Assembly: GCA_900498135.1 (NCBI GenBank) | Contig: LR026961.1 | Location: 3,835,101 to 3,899,100 of the forward strand | Direction of reading: 5' to 3' | Origin: an uncultured Desulfatiglans sp. | GTDB taxonomy: Bacteria; Desulfobacterota; DSM-4660; Desulfatiglandales; Desulfatiglandaceae | Length of the DNA: 64,000 nucleotides | In this document: positions 1 through 8,377 of the stretch, piece after piece | How positions within the stretch are numbered: the first letter of the stretch is position 1 | Layout: every line of letters starts with the position of its first letter | Position numbers and translations under genes: made by a program | Notes under the pieces: generated by a model | What the model was told of the DNA's origin: nothing | The model's database searches: none | What the model saw: the letters and a program-made list of their open reading frames with translations, nothing else

Positions 1-1
1 C

Positions 2-1561
2 GTCGGGGGAGACGGCGGGCTCATTTATGCCACGCCGGGTGGGCCGCCCCTCCCGGAGTTGGGGGCCTGGTTCGAAGAAGCGCGACGGGGCCGTCTGTAC
101 ATGTCCGATATCCGGTTCGACCCGGAGGTGCCCCAATCCTTCTTCCACATTGCCGCGCCGCTGGGAAACGACCCTGACAAGGTGGAGCGCATCGTCTGCG
201 CCACGGTCGGAACCGGCGCCATCCTTTCCGCGGTCCTGTCCATCTCCCTTGGTGAGACAGGGGAGTGCTACCTGGTCAACCGCGAGGGGATGTTTCTCGC
301 CCACAAAGAGCCGCGAAGGATCCTCACGGAAAACATCGCCCAGTCCGAGAGCTTCAGAAACATCTTCAGCGAGCGAAGAAAACGGATCACCTACGTGGAC
401 TACCGCGGGATCGAGGTCATCGGGGCCTCGGCCAAGGTCGAAGGCACCGACTGGGCGCTGGTCGTCGAGCAGGATCGGGACGAGGCCTTTCGCAGCGCTG
501 ATGTCATGGGGCGCTACATCCTGCTGGTGACCGCTTTTTCAACCCTGGCGGCGCTCCTTTCCGCCTGGCTTCTGTCCCGCACCGTCGCGACGCCGATCCG
601 CAAACTGAGCGGCGCCGCCCGGAGCCTCGCCGCCGGCAACTATCAGCGCAGCGACATCCGAAGCGAGCGGAAGGACGAGATCGGCCTGTTGTATGCTGCT
701 TTTGCCGAGATGGCCGAACAGTTGAGGGACCGCCAGCAGAACCTCGAGGCGCAGGTCGTGCTGCGAGAGGCCGAGTTGAAGGAAACCGGCGTCGAGCTGA
801 AACGGACGCAGGAGGCGGCCGCCCGCTCGCAGCAATTGGCGGCGCTCGGCCGGCTGGCTGCAGGCGTCGCCCACGAGATCCGCACGCCGCTGACGTCCCT
901 CAAGTTATACCTGGAATCCATTGAAGAGGACATCGAGATCTCCCCGGAGGTCGAGGAAGACTACCAGGTGGCCATGACGCAGATCCGCCGGATGGAGGCC
1001 ACAATCAACCGCTTCCTCGATTTCGCCCGACCACAGGCCCCGATCCTGGCCGACATCGACCCGGCTGAACTGATCGAAGACGCGCTGCTGGTGGCGGGCC
1101 CCCGCGCAAGACAGCAGGAGACATTGGTCGCGTCTGAGATTCCGGACGATCTTCCGCGCTTGCGGGGGGACCGGAAGCAGCTCGAGGAGGTGTTCGTCAA
1201 TCTGATGATCAACGCCCTCGAGGCAGTGAACGCCGGGGGGGAACTCCGGATCCGGGCCGGAACCGAAACCGGAAAGGACGGGCCGGCTGAAGCCGGCCCA
1301 GGCTTTGTCCGCATCGATGTCGAAGACACCGGGCCCGGTATCGATGCCGAGAATCTCCCGCGGCTCTTCGATCCCTTTTTCACCACCAAGGCCACAGGAA
1401 CCGGTTTGGGCCTCTCCATCGCATTCACAACGCTTCAGCGGCACGGCGGCATGATCAAGGTGCGATCACGGGAGGGGATCGGGACCGTTTTTTCCGTCTT
1501 CATTCCCATTCCACTGACTGGCAAGAAGGAGAGCGATGGAAAAGGTGCTGATCGTCGATGA
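2..1561 (+). CDS. Sensor histidine kinase (5' end outside window)
   Basis: The reading frame is open to the left edge, so the N-terminus is missing. What remains is the end of an extracytoplasmic sensory domain (Cache-like, inferred). A transmembrane helix follows around nt 510-590 (ILLVTAFSTLAALLSAWLL), then a HAMP linker, a coiled stretch, the phospho-acceptor box GVAHEIRTPLTSL near nt 865-900, and a complete HATPase domain (NLMINALEA, DTGPGI, GTGLGLSI). It should autophosphorylate and pass phosphate to the regulator encoded next. The two genes overlap by 26 nt, which suggests translational coupling. The architecture is that of NtrB/ZraS-like kinases paired with sigma54 activators. The signal sensed is unknown. 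The family call is firm. Confidence 0.93.
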   Translation, partial: VGGDGGLIYATPGGPPLPELGAWFEEARRGRLYMSDIRFDPEVPQSFFHIAAPLGNDPDKVERIVCATVGTGAILSAVLSISLGETGECYLVNREGMFLAHKEPRRILTENIAQSESFRNIFSERRKRITYVDYRGIEVIGASAKVEGTDWALVVEQDRDEAFRSADVMGRYILLVTAFSTLAALLSAWLLSRTVATPIRKLSGAARSLAAGNYQRSDIRSERKDEIGLLYAAFAEMAEQLRDRQQNLEAQVVLREAELKETGVELKRTQEAAARSQQLAALGRLAAGVAHEIRTPLTSLKLYLESIEEDIEISPEVEEDYQVAMTQIRRMEATINRFLDFARPQAPILADIDPAELIEDALLVAGPRARQQETLVASEIPDDLPRLRGDRKQLEEVFVNLMINALEAVNAGGELRIRAGTETGKDGPAEAGPGFVRIDVEDTGPGIDAENLPRLFDPFFTTKATGTGLGLSIAFTTLQRHGGMIKVRSREGIGTVFSVFIPIPLTGKKESDGKGADRR

Positions 1562-2981
1562 CGATGAAGGCCTGGTGCATTTCCTGCGCCGGTTCCTTTC
1601 GAGGGAGGGTTATACGGTGGAATCCTGCACCCGCGGGGAGCAGGCCCTCGAGGTCGCGGGGAGGGAAAGCTTCGATCTGATCCTGCTCGACTACAAGATG
1701 TCCGGAATGAACGGCCTCGACACCCTGCGCGAGCTGCGCCGGCTGCAGGTCAAAACCCCGGTGATCATCATGACGGCCTACGGCACCACGGACACGGCCA
1801 TCGAGGCCATGAAGCGCGGCGCCTACGATTACCTCCCGAAGCCTTTCGAGCGGGAAGAACTCAAGCGGCTGGTGGCGGACGCCCTGACGGTGAATCACCT
1901 CATGAAGGAGGTGGTCAGCTACCCGGATGCAGGACTGAAGCCGGCGGAGCAGGGGCGGGGGGCGGCTCGAATCATCGGCAGCCACAAGCGGATGCAAGCC
2001 GTCTACAAACTGATCGGGCAGGTTGCCGGCAAGGACGTCATCGTTCTCATCACCGGCGAATCGGGCACCGGCAAGGAGTTGGTAGCGCGCGCGATCTATC
2101 ATCACAGCCACCGCAAAGACAAGCCTTTTCTTGCGGTCAACTGCGCCGCCATTCCTGAGACCCTCTTTGAAAGCGAGCTCTTCGGGCATGAACGGGGCGC
2201 GTTTACCGGGGCCGAACGGGTCCACCTGGGGAAGTTCGAGCGCTGCGACGGCGGGACCCTCTTCTTCGACGAGATCGGGGATATGCCGCTGGGTACGCAG
2301 GCGAAGGTCCTGCGTGTCCTTCAATACGGCGAATTCGAACGTCTGGGCGGCACCGAAACCCTCAAGGCAAACGTGAGGATCATCGCCGCCACCAACAAGA
2401 ACCTGGAGCGGGAAGTGGAGGAGGGGCGTTTCAGGGAAGACCTTTACTGGCGGCTGAAGATCATTTCCATCGAGCTTCCCCCGCTCAGGGAGCGCCAGGA
2501 GGACATCCCCGCGCTCGTCAGGCACTTCATCGCCCGCTTCAGCGAGGAATACGACGCCCCCATCCGCTACATCGATGAAACCGTGCTCGAAAGGCTTCAA
2601 GCCTATCCGTGGCCGGGCAACGTACGGGAACTCGAGAATTGCATCCGCAGGGCGGTCTTGCTCTCGCAGGGGGATATGATCCTTCCTGAGCACATACAAC
2701 TTGCCCGTGACAGCACCGCTGCATCCCCCGGCGAAGAGCGCGGCTCCGCGTTCGAGCGCATCGAACGGAAGATGGATGAACTCTTCCCGGATCTTCTTCG
2801 GGCGGTGGAAGAAACCGGGAGCGGCGACATGCTCGAGATCCTCGAGCGCGGCTGCATCATCCGGGTGCTCGGGCACTGTGGTCAGAATCAGGTCAAGGCC
2901 GCACGGATGCTTGGCATCAGTCGAAACACCCTCCGACTTCGGATGAAAAAATTCGGCATCACAGGCTCCCCCTCGGACTGA
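1536..2981 (+). CDS. NtrC-family sigma54-dependent response regulator
   Basis: A 481-residue protein with three domains in order. The receiver (residues 1-120) has acidic pocket VDDD and phospho-acceptor Asp52 in LLDYKMSG. The AAA+ sigma54-interaction domain (about 145-385) has Walker A GESGTGKE, the GAFTGA loop that contacts sigma54, and Walker B FFDEIGDM. The C-terminal Fis-type helix-turn-helix (about 440-478) contains QVKAARMLGISRNTLRLR. It activates sigma54 promoters when phosphorylated by the upstream kinase. The target genes are not evident here, and no strong -24/-12 element was seen next to it. All key motifs are intact. Confidence 0.96.
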   Translation: MEKVLIVDDDEGLVHFLRRFLSREGYTVESCTRGEQALEVAGRESFDLILLDYKMSGMNGLDTLRELRRLQVKTPVIIMTAYGTTDTAIEAMKRGAYDYLPKPFEREELKRLVADALTVNHLMKEVVSYPDAGLKPAEQGRGAARIIGSHKRMQAVYKLIGQVAGKDVIVLITGESGTGKELVARAIYHHSHRKDKPFLAVNCAAIPETLFESELFGHERGAFTGAERVHLGKFERCDGGTLFFDEIGDMPLGTQAKVLRVLQYGEFERLGGTETLKANVRIIAATNKNLEREVEEGRFREDLYWRLKIISIELPPLRERQEDIPALVRHFIARFSEEYDAPIRYIDETVLERLQAYPWPGNVRELENCIRRAVLLSQGDMILPEHIQLARDSTAASPGEERGSAFERIERKMDELFPDLLRAVEETGSGDMLEILERGCIIRVLGHCGQNQVKAARMLGISRNTLRLRMKKFGITGSPSD

Positions 2982-3331
2982 GCGGCCTTCAAGCCGAGGC
3001 TCCTTCCATCCGCAGTTCGAACCATCCCCGCCGTCCTTTCGCTCCCTGCGACCTGGAAAATTCGCGCGCTTCTGCCTTCACCTGAGAACAAGCAAGGACT
3101 CTGCAGAGCCAAGACACGTTTTTGAACAGGGCTGTGCAGAGGCTGCGCAGGTCAAGGGTCATGCCTATTTATACCGACACATTAAATATATACTATAAGT
3201 TATTCATTTTTAGAATGAAAGAGTTATTCGCATTTCTTTCTTATCTCTTGGCATATCTATTGCTCCTAGGATTATCGACCAAATCAACTACCTGTCGGAA
3301 AACGACTCAGGGCAGCGGAGGTGCACCGGTG
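2982..3331. other. Intergenic region with AT-rich patch
   Basis: About 350 nt without a convincing gene. Positions 3165-3290 are strikingly AT-rich compared with the surrounding GC-rich DNA and probably hold the promoter of the following three-gene unit. An open frame extends upstream from the next gene through this patch, but it lacks a ribosome-binding site and looks non-coding. Confidence 0.5.
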
Positions 3332-3757
3332 ATGAGCCGGAAACAGCGCGTCACGCCATGGAACCGGAACCCGCTTGAGAGGGTGGTCACGATGAACGAA
3401 ACCGCCAAAGCCCGGGCGCGCGAGGGGGAAACGCAAGATGACGCCGCCAAGAGGCGGGAGATCGAGCGCACCAATGCAAGGCTCCGACACTTCAGGGGCG
3501 TAGCTGCAAGCGTGCTTGCCGAGGCGATCGGCCTCTGGAAGGAGATCTGGCTCGCTCTGGAAGATCCCCGCAGCTGCATGGAGATTCTGGACGATGCCGA
3601 AGGCTCCGAGCCTCTTCGGCTCGCCGGCGAAAAGGTCGAACTCCTTGAAAAACTGCATGTCCTGGGTGTGAAGATCGACTATGCGAAACGTCTCTGCGAG
3701 GGAGATATCGGCAGGGAGAAAGACGGAAGGGAGGCGGAGCGATGGAAAAACAGCTGA
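3332..3757 (+). CDS. Small helical protein, first of a paralogous pair before glutamate dehydrogenase
   Basis: I do not recognise a named family. The start at 3332 is chosen because GGAGG lies at 3317-3321, 10 nt upstream; the same frame is open further upstream but without a start signal. The 141-residue product is charged and mostly helical, with no signal peptide or membrane segment. Its C-terminal half contains GLWKEIWLALED and a tail LHVLGVKIDYAKRLCEG. This resembles the next protein (SWGDIWQEFQG and WILKHHLDHAKRLTEKG), so the two are probably paralogs. The gene overlaps the next by 16 nt, and both precede the dehydrogenase gene in one apparent operon. A regulatory or partner role for the dehydrogenase is only an inference. 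Confidence 0.7.
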   Translation: MSRKQRVTPWNRNPLERVVTMNETAKARAREGETQDDAAKRREIERTNARLRHFRGVAASVLAEAIGLWKEIWLALEDPRSCMEILDDAEGSEPLRLAGEKVELLEKLHVLGVKIDYAKRLCEGDIGREKDGREAERWKNS

Positions 3758-4053
3758 GGCTGGTCAGAAGCGCACGTACAGAACAGGGAGCGGCGCACCG
3801 GGAGCTTTCGCCGGAGGAAAGGCAGCGCCATTTCAGAAACGTCATGGGGTCCCTGATCCAGGGCGCCCAGGACAGCTGGGGTGACATCTGGCAGGAGTTC
3901 CAGGGAAATGTGGTCGAGAACGTGGTCGTGCATCCGAGTGCTCGGGAGGGATTCACCCCCGCCTGCGGATGGCCCGAGTTCCTCGAGAAAATGTGGATTT
4001 TAAAACACCACCTCGACCACGCCAAACGTCTTACGGAAAAAGGTTCACTCTAA
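3742..4053 (+). CDS. Small helical protein, second of the paralogous pair
   Basis: A 103-residue soluble protein that overlaps the preceding gene by 16 nt and ends 23 nt before the dehydrogenase start. It shares with its neighbour a W-x-x-IW core and an H/Y-AKRL tail ending in a short Lys/Gly segment, so it looks like a shortened duplicate. No catalytic or metal-binding motif is visible. Tight packing within one operon argues that it is a real gene with a function linked to the dehydrogenase. The function is unknown. Confidence 0.7.
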   Translation: MEKQLRLVRSARTEQGAAHRELSPEERQRHFRNVMGSLIQGAQDSWGDIWQEFQGNVVENVVVHPSAREGFTPACGWPEFLEKMWILKHHLDHAKRLTEKGSL

Positions 4054-4076
4054 ATCTTTCAGGAGGTATTGAAACC

Positions 4077-5333
4077 ATGCCCACCGGCAACCTAGACAAT
4101 CCTTTCGAGATTGCACAGCGGCAGATCAACGCTTGCGCCGACATCCTCAAACTGGACGAGAGCACTCGTCAGGGACTTCTGCATCCGATGCGGGAGTTTC
4201 ATGTGACCTTTCCGGTTCACATGGATGACGGCACCACCCGGTTATTCAAGGGCTACCGCGTCCAGTACAACGATGCGAAAGGGCCGACAAAAGGCGGCAT
4301 CCGCTTCCATCCCGATGAGACCATCGACACGGTGAGGGCCCTCGCCGCCTGGATGACGTGGAAGTGCGCCCTGCTCGACCTTCCGCTCGGAGGCGGGAAG
4401 GGCGGCGTGATCTGCAACCCCAAGGAGCTCTCGCAGCAGGAGTTGGAAAGGGTGAGCCGAGGCTACATCAAGGCCATTGCGTCCTTCATCGGCCCTGACA
4501 AGGATGTGCCTGCGCCGGACGTCTACACCAATCCGCAGGTGATGGCCTGGATGGTGGACGAGTATTCCTCCATCGTAGGAAAGAATCAGTTCGGGGTCAT
4601 GACCGGCAAGCCCCTGGTGATCGGCGGCTCCCCGGGGCGCGGCGACGCGACGGCGCGGGGCGGTCTGTACACCCTGCGCGAGGCCGCGAAGAAAATCGGC
4701 CTCGATTTGGGAAAGGCGACCATCGCGGTCCAGGGGTTCGGAAACGCGGGCAGCTTCGCCGCTTCTCTGGCCGAATCCCTGTTCGGTTCGAAGATCGTGG
4801 CGGTCTGCGATTCTCGCGGGGCGGTCTGCTGCCTGGGCGGTTTTTCGGCCTTGGCGGTGAACCAGCATAAACAGGCCACCTCCACCGTGTTGGAGTGCGC
4901 GGGCGGCGAGTGCATCACCAGTGATGAACTGCTGGAAATGGATGTGGACGTGCTCGTACTCGCGGCCCTCGAGGGCACGCTGACCCAGCGGAACGCCAGC
5001 CGTGTGAGGGCGAAGATCGTGATGGAACTCGCCAACGGTCCGACAACGCCCGAGGCCGACGAGATCCTCTACGAAAAGGGCGTGCACGTCATCCCGGACT
5101 TCCTCTGCAATGCCGGCGGCGTCACCGTTTCCTATTTCGAGATGGTGCAGAACGCCTCCATGTATTACTGGGACGAAAAAGAGGTCCACGAGAGGCTCGA
5201 CAAACGGATGACACGCGCCTACCACGAGGTGGCGGAGATGAGCCAGAAGCACGGTATCAACATGCGCAAGGCGGCCTACGCCGTGGCGGTTGCCCGGGTG
5301 GTGGAAGCTATGAAAGTGCGCGGGTGGGTCTAA
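4077..5333 (+). CDS. gdhA: Glu/Leu/Phe/Val-type amino acid dehydrogenase (likely glutamate dehydrogenase)
   Basis: NAD(P)-dependent oxidative deamination of glutamate to 2-oxoglutarate and ammonia, or the reverse. The start at 4077 has a strong AGGAGGT at 4061-4067, giving 418 residues, the usual length for this family. The N-terminal dimerisation/substrate domain carries KGPTKGGIRFHP and the signature LPLGGGKGG with active-site Lys108. The C-terminal Rossmann domain has VQGFGNAGSFA. ANGPTTPEAD and NAGGVTVSYFEMVQN are typical of the bacterial/archaeal hexameric enzymes. It follows two small paralogous genes that are probably co-transcribed. Preference for glutamate over leucine is inferred from overall similarity. 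Confidence 0.93.
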   Translation: MPTGNLDNPFEIAQRQINACADILKLDESTRQGLLHPMREFHVTFPVHMDDGTTRLFKGYRVQYNDAKGPTKGGIRFHPDETIDTVRALAAWMTWKCALLDLPLGGGKGGVICNPKELSQQELERVSRGYIKAIASFIGPDKDVPAPDVYTNPQVMAWMVDEYSSIVGKNQFGVMTGKPLVIGGSPGRGDATARGGLYTLREAAKKIGLDLGKATIAVQGFGNAGSFAASLAESLFGSKIVAVCDSRGAVCCLGGFSALAVNQHKQATSTVLECAGGECITSDELLEMDVDVLVLAALEGTLTQRNASRVRAKIVMELANGPTTPEADEILYEKGVHVIPDFLCNAGGVTVSYFEMVQNASMYYWDEKEVHERLDKRMTRAYHEVAEMSQKHGINMRKAAYAVAVARVVEAMKVRGWV

Positions 5334-5372
5334 CAGGCGCACCTGTTCGGTAAGGCCCGACCGCCGTTCAGT

Positions 5373-5396
5373 GACCCGCCGCCTTCGTGGCGGGTC
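5373..5396 (+). terminator. GC-rich hairpin after the dehydrogenase
   Basis: Perfect 8-bp stem GACCCGCC/GGCGGGTC with an 8-nt loop, 40 nt past the dehydrogenase stop. No U-tract follows, so it may be a Rho-linked or RNA-stabilising hairpin rather than an intrinsic terminator. Confidence 0.3.
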
Positions 5397-5450
5397 CTGC
5401 GGCGGCGGCCGGGGTCTCGGAGCGGCACAGCATTTGCGGACGAGGCCTCC

Positions 5451-8156
5451 ATGTTGCAGACCAAGACGGTTGACAGCGGCATCCCGGCATTGAACCAGGT
5501 GCTCGGCGGACTGCGCCTGGGGGACAACGTCGTCTTCCAGGTGGATCGGCTCGAGAACTACCTCAAGGTGGCCTGCCCCTTCGTGCAACAGGCCCTGCAC
5601 GATGGACGCAAAGTGGTGTATCTGCGCTTCGCCCCGCACCAGAGGATCATCCCGGAGAAGCCGGGGCTCCAGACGATCGAGGTCGATCCACGCCCAGGCT
5701 TCGATCTGTTCAGCGCTCAGGTGAACAAAGTCATCGAGGAGCAGGGGGTCGGCGTCTTCTACGTCTTCGACAACCTCTCCCTGCTCGTGGGCGAGTGGGC
5801 GACCGACGAACTCCTGGCGAACTTCTTTCAGGTCACCTGCCCTTATCTCCACGAACTGGACACGGTGGCCTATTTCGCCCTGAAGCGCGGGCAGCATTCG
5901 CACAGCGCCGTCGCGCGAATCCGCGACACCTCCCAGGTCGTCATCGACCTCTACCACGTTCAGAACGACCTCTACATCCACCCCATCAAGGTGTTCGACC
6001 GCTATTCCTCCGAGATGTTCCTGCCGCATATCTTCACGGGAGAGACGCTCACCCCGGTCTTCCGGAGCGGAGATGCTTCAAGCATCCTGATCTCGGCCAG
6101 CAAATCGCCCCTCAAGATCAAGGCGGACTCCATCGCCCCGTGGCACAGCGTCTATCGGAAGCTCTCCCAGTACGATCCCGAAGAGCTCGAGCGCCTCGAA
6201 GGGACGGTGGAGGTCCAGGCGCTCAAGATGGAACTGGCCCAGATGCTGATCGGTCCCTATCCCGAGTTCCGGCGGCTGGCGGAGCGCTATCTGACGATCC
6301 ACGATCTGCTGGCCATCCGCAACCGCCTGATCGGTTCGGGGCGGATCGGCGGAAAGGCAGCCGGGATGCTCCTAGCGCGCCGCATCCTGCTGTCGGACCC
6401 CGGACCGGTCGATTTTTCGGATGTCCTGGAGGAACACGACTCCTTCTTTGTTGGATCCGATGTCTTTTTCACCTTTCTCGTCAACAATGGTCTCTTCAGA
6501 CTGCGTCTACGGCTCACCCGCAACTCCCGGATCCTGCCCGAGGAGTTCGAGGCGGTGGAGGACCGTTTCAGGGCGGGAGGGTTCCCGGCCGAGATTATGG
6601 AGCAATTCAAGGACCTGCTGGACTACTTCGGACAGGCGCCGATCATTGTGCGCTCCAGCAGCCTCCTGGAGGACGGCTTCGGGAACGCCTTCGCGGGAAA
6701 ATACCGCAGCGAATTCTGCGTCAACCAGGGCAGCCCCGAGGACCGCATGGAGGCCTTCCTCGAGGCGATCAAGCTCGTTTATGCGAGTGCGGTGAATCCC
6801 GACGCCCTCGCCTACAGGCGGCAGAGGGGGCTCGGGGAGTCCGACGAGCAGATGGCGATCCTGATCCAGCGCGTATCCGGGATGCGTCATCGACGCTATT
6901 TTTTTCCTCCGCTCGCCGGGGTCGCCTTTTCCCACAACCTGTACCGGTGGACGGACCGCATCGACCCGGAGCAGGGGATGATCCGCCTGGTTCTTGGCCT
7001 CGGGACCCGCGCGGTCAATCGGCTCGGGGGGGATTACACACGTCTGATCGCGGTGAGCCACCCGAAGCTGCGCCCGGAGGCGCCTCACAAGCTGGCGGTT
7101 TATTCACAGCATCGGATGGACGTCCTGGACATCGCTGAAAACCGTCTGAGGAGCCTTCCCATGCCTGAGGTCGTGGGCGCGGACGGCTTCCCGTCCTTTT
7201 GCTTTTTCGCATCCGACATGAAGGAAGGCTTCCTGAAAGAGGTTGAGGGGAACAGCCTTTCCGATCTGGAGCGGCCCGTGCTCACCTTCGACCGTCTGAT
7301 CGCCCGCACGCGCTTCGTCCCCATCATGAGGGATCTCCTAGCCAAATTGGAGGCAGCCTACGGCTATACCGTGGACACGGAATTTACGGCCTTCGTGGCG
7401 CCCGACGGCGAGATCAAGGTCAACCTGTTGCAGTGCAGGCCCATGCGCCTGCCCGGCGCGGCGGCTTCGGCCAGGATCCCGGTCGACATTGCGCCTGAAC
7501 GGATTCTCTTCAGGGCGAACCGTACGATCTCGGGCGGTGTGGTCCGCGATATCCGCTACATCGTCTACATCGATCCCCAGGTCTATGCCAGGCAAACCCC
7601 ACTCGAGGCCAAACGCGTGGTCGGACGGATGGTCGGGCGGCTCAACCGCCACCCGGAGTTCACCGCCCACCGGATCATGATGATGGGCCCCGGCCGCTGG
7701 GGGAGTTCGAACATCAACCTCGGAGTGAACGCCACCTATTCGGACATCAACAATGCGGCGATCCTCGTCGAGATGGCCCGGGAAGAGCACGGGCATGTAC
7801 CGGATGTCTCCTACGGAACTCACTTCTTCCTCGATCTGGTGGAATCGCGCATCATCTATCTGCCGCTCTATCCCGATGAATCGGAAACGGCCTTCAACCG
7901 GAGCTTCTTCGACCGCGCTCAAAACGATCTGCTCCATCTGCTTCCCGAGGCCGAAGGGTTCGAAGGGGTCATCAAGGTGATCCATGTGCCTTCCGCAGCA
8001 GCCGGGCTGAGCGCACGGCTCATCGCCGATGGCAGGACCGGGAGCGCACTCTGCTACCTGACCCCGGCGGATGACCCGGATGAGCCGGCCGACGAAAAAT
8101 CCTCGGAAGTCGCGAAGGATTCCAGAAAAGGCGCGAAGTTCAACTACCTGCCTTAA
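5451..8156 (+). CDS. PEP/pyruvate-binding domain protein with degenerate RecA/KaiC-like N-terminus
   Basis: A 901-residue protein. Residues 1-230 resemble a KaiC/RecA fold (GIPALNQVLGGLRLGDNVVF), but the phosphate-binding loop is replaced by a VDRLENYLK segment, so ATP binding there is unlikely. Residues of about 300-680 form the ATP-grasp PEP/pyruvate-binding domain of PEP synthase and PPDK, with VRSSSLLEDGFGNAFAGKY as the hallmark and the CRPMRLPG end motif. The phosphohistidine swivel and TIM-barrel domains of true PEP synthase are absent. A distinct C-terminal domain (about 690-880) has MMMGPGRWGSSNINLG. It is therefore not a normal PEP synthase; a phosphotransfer or regulatory role is possible. 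No signal peptide is seen and it appears monocistronic. Confidence 0.8.
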   Translation: MLQTKTVDSGIPALNQVLGGLRLGDNVVFQVDRLENYLKVACPFVQQALHDGRKVVYLRFAPHQRIIPEKPGLQTIEVDPRPGFDLFSAQVNKVIEEQGVGVFYVFDNLSLLVGEWATDELLANFFQVTCPYLHELDTVAYFALKRGQHSHSAVARIRDTSQVVIDLYHVQNDLYIHPIKVFDRYSSEMFLPHIFTGETLTPVFRSGDASSILISASKSPLKIKADSIAPWHSVYRKLSQYDPEELERLEGTVEVQALKMELAQMLIGPYPEFRRLAERYLTIHDLLAIRNRLIGSGRIGGKAAGMLLARRILLSDPGPVDFSDVLEEHDSFFVGSDVFFTFLVNNGLFRLRLRLTRNSRILPEEFEAVEDRFRAGGFPAEIMEQFKDLLDYFGQAPIIVRSSSLLEDGFGNAFAGKYRSEFCVNQGSPEDRMEAFLEAIKLVYASAVNPDALAYRRQRGLGESDEQMAILIQRVSGMRHRRYFFPPLAGVAFSHNLYRWTDRIDPEQGMIRLVLGLGTRAVNRLGGDYTRLIAVSHPKLRPEAPHKLAVYSQHRMDVLDIAENRLRSLPMPEVVGADGFPSFCFFASDMKEGFLKEVEGNSLSDLERPVLTFDRLIARTRFVPIMRDLLAKLEAAYGYTVDTEFTAFVAPDGEIKVNLLQCRPMRLPGAAASARIPVDIAPERILFRANRTISGGVVRDIRYIVYIDPQVYARQTPLEAKRVVGRMVGRLNRHPEFTAHRIMMMGPGRWGSSNINLGVNATYSDINNAAILVEMAREEHGHVPDVSYGTHFFLDLVESRIIYLPLYPDESETAFNRSFFDRAQNDLLHLLPEAEGFEGVIKVIHVPSAAAGLSARLIADGRTGSALCYLTPADDPDEPADEKSSEVAKDSRKGAKFNYLP

Positions 8157-8377
8157 ACGAAACCGCATCGGCTAAGGCCGAGGTCGATCGACTGCCGCCT
8201 TCAAAGACAGAGGGGATTCTCCTGAAAGACTCAGGGTGTGCCGAGACGAGGGGTTTGCTGTTTAACGAAGAAAAAGGAACATCCTTGAACGAGTGATTCA
8301 GCTGAGATGAGGCGAACGTTGCACCGAATGAGGCTCCGCAGAGCGGCGGCATCCGGGAGGGGATCGGAAAGGATCGT

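Noticed and set aside
4242..6029. Long open frame on the minus strand (595 codons)
   Set aside because: It is antisense to two well-supported genes; long antisense frames are common in GC-rich DNA. The translation has no recognisable motif.
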